Positions 63,269 through 64,000 of a stretch of 64,000 nucleotides of DNA are shown piece after piece (positions within the stretch are counted from its first letter, which is position 1; each line of letters opens with the position of its first letter). The stretch covers positions 1 to 64,000 of the forward strand of contig CAVOYU010000008.1 in NCBI GenBank assembly GCA_963700775.1, written 5' to 3'. A model generated the notes under the pieces. That model did not search any database. It worked only from the letters and a program-made list of their open reading frames with translations, and was not told the origin of the DNA. A program made the translations under genes and the position numbers. The stretch comes from Thermohalobaculum sp963700775 (GTDB lineage: Bacteria > Pseudomonadota > Alphaproteobacteria > Rhodobacterales > Rhodobacteraceae).

Positions 63269-64000
63269 TCAGTTGCCGAGCTTTGCCTTGGCGGCGTTGA
63301 GCGGGCCGAGGTCCCAGTAGTCCTCGATCACGAAGGTTTCCGGATCGCCCTCCATCTGCCCGGCCAGGGCGTAGAAGCGGAAGTCGGCCTTGGCCGCCTC
63401 CTCGCTGCCGCCGTCGGCCGGATAGATGCCGGCCTCGGCCGACTCGGTGTAGTAGCGGCACGATCTCGTCCAGCACTTCCTTCGGCTGGTCGGCCAGCAG
63501 GCCGCGCGCGGCGCGCTCCTCCTCGACGATCGCCGGATTGTCCTTCATCTCGCGCCAGAGGCGGAGCAGCTCCTCGACGATGATGTTGGCGGAGTCCTGA
63601 TTGGCGGCGATCCAGTCCTGCGAGGCGAAGACGATGTCGTCGCTGGCCGGCTCTGCCAGACCCGGCAGCACGTGGAACTTGTCGCCCGCCATCGACAACA
63701 GCTTGTTCTTGTTCGAAAGGTCGACGATGGTCGCGTCGATCTGGCCGTTCATCATGGCGATGATCCGGTTGCCCGAGCCCGGCACGTAGCTGCGCTCGCC
63801 GAACTCGATGCCCTGCTGCTTGGCGATGATGTCGCCGATCGCCTCGGTGCCCGAGCCGCGGCCGTGGAAGGTGAAGGGCTGGCCGTTCAGGCTCTGCCAG
63901 TCCGGATACTTGTTCGAGGCCACCGGGAAGAACACCAGCGTCGAGTGCTGGAACAGGACCCTGAGCGGCACCTTCGAGCGCTGGATGATCGCGTAGGGGG
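63269..64000 (-). CDS. ABC substrate-binding protein, NMT1/TauA-like, partial (one frameshift)
   Basis: The 5' part lies beyond the window. VLFQHSTLVFFPVASNKYPD, NGQPFTFHGRGSGTEAIGDI, SYVPGSGNRIIAMMNGQIDA and GDKFHVLPGLAEPASDDIVF belong to the NMT1-like or TRAP-like periplasmic folds. Near 63462 a frame change gives VPYYTESAEAGIYPADGGSE and the end FVIEDYWDLGPLNAAKAKLG. The downstream hydrolase suggests an organic acid or aromatic breakdown product as substrate, which is only inference. Confidence 0.82.

Overview
The window looks like one contig of a high-GC alphaproteobacterium, most likely Rhodobacteraceae-like. Supporting signs are the block rplU-rpmA-(GNAT)-obg-proB-proA, a 5-aminolevulinate synthase type HemA (C4 heme pathway), a LivM-LivG fusion, FNR-type boxes and the codon style. 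This placement is an inference; no rRNA is present. Many genes are recovered only by joining two or more frames. Single-base indels are scattered through the window and are very dense at 60.0-63.5 kb, so sequencing or assembly error is at least as likely as pseudogenization for those genes. Opposite-strand GC-rich shadow frames were ignored.

Layout. 0-5.1 kb: core genes (end of a YcbK/M15-like gene, proA, proB, obg, a GNAT gene, rpmA, rplU). 5.4-9.6 kb: tRNA-Ser(CGA) followed by a truncated tyrosine integrase, an IS110-type transposase with frameshifts, and an internally deleted IS66 element that keeps its inverted repeats and an 8-bp target duplication. 9.7-20.6 kb: a LIV-type ABC transporter plus ornithine cyclodeaminase-like gene, divergent from an RpiR-type regulator, an isochorismatase-like hydrolase, a glutamine synthetase-like ligase, an N-formylglutamate amidohydrolase-like gene and a class III aminotransferase. 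This reads as a catabolic unit for an amino or N-acyl compound. A perfect-looking operator candidate lies in the divergent promoter. 20.7-30.8 kb: genomic scrap made of a serine recombinase fragment, a phage lysis cassette, an OmpA lipoprotein, an IS1380 element, an outer-membrane protein, an MscS channel, and an IS3 element inserted into the end of another IS3.

30.9-56.4 kb is the most interesting part: a large multiheme c-type cytochrome locus. It encodes an OmcE-like tetraheme cytochrome (the family that polymerises into extracellular nanowires in Geobacter), an 11-heme cytochrome whose N-terminal part repeats the OmcE-like pattern, five triheme c7-type proteins, two monoheme cytochromes, two NHL and two Reg_prop-type beta-propellers, a parvulin foldase, a large outer-membrane beta-barrel candidate, a pair of paralogous helical periplasmic proteins, and its own System II cytochrome c maturation genes (ResB/CcsA plus a TPR-thioredoxin). 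It also carries a Crp/Fnr regulator, a two-component system, and hemA for heme supply. I count 32 CxxCH heme sites. The locus looks like a self-contained, probably laterally acquired extracellular electron transfer module.

Seven copies of a short oriented leader motif, GCCAATGTAYG, stand upstream of the regulator, NHL, omcE-like, ppiC, response regulator, c7 and cytochrome c units and nowhere else that I saw. They mark these genes as one regulon or one post-transcriptional group.

56.5-64 kb: an HcnABC/opine-oxidase-like three-subunit flavin oxidase, a universal stress protein behind an FNR-like box, and a frameshifted operon for a sulfonate/nitrate/taurine-type ABC importer with a fumarylacetoacetase-family hydrolase, running off the right edge.
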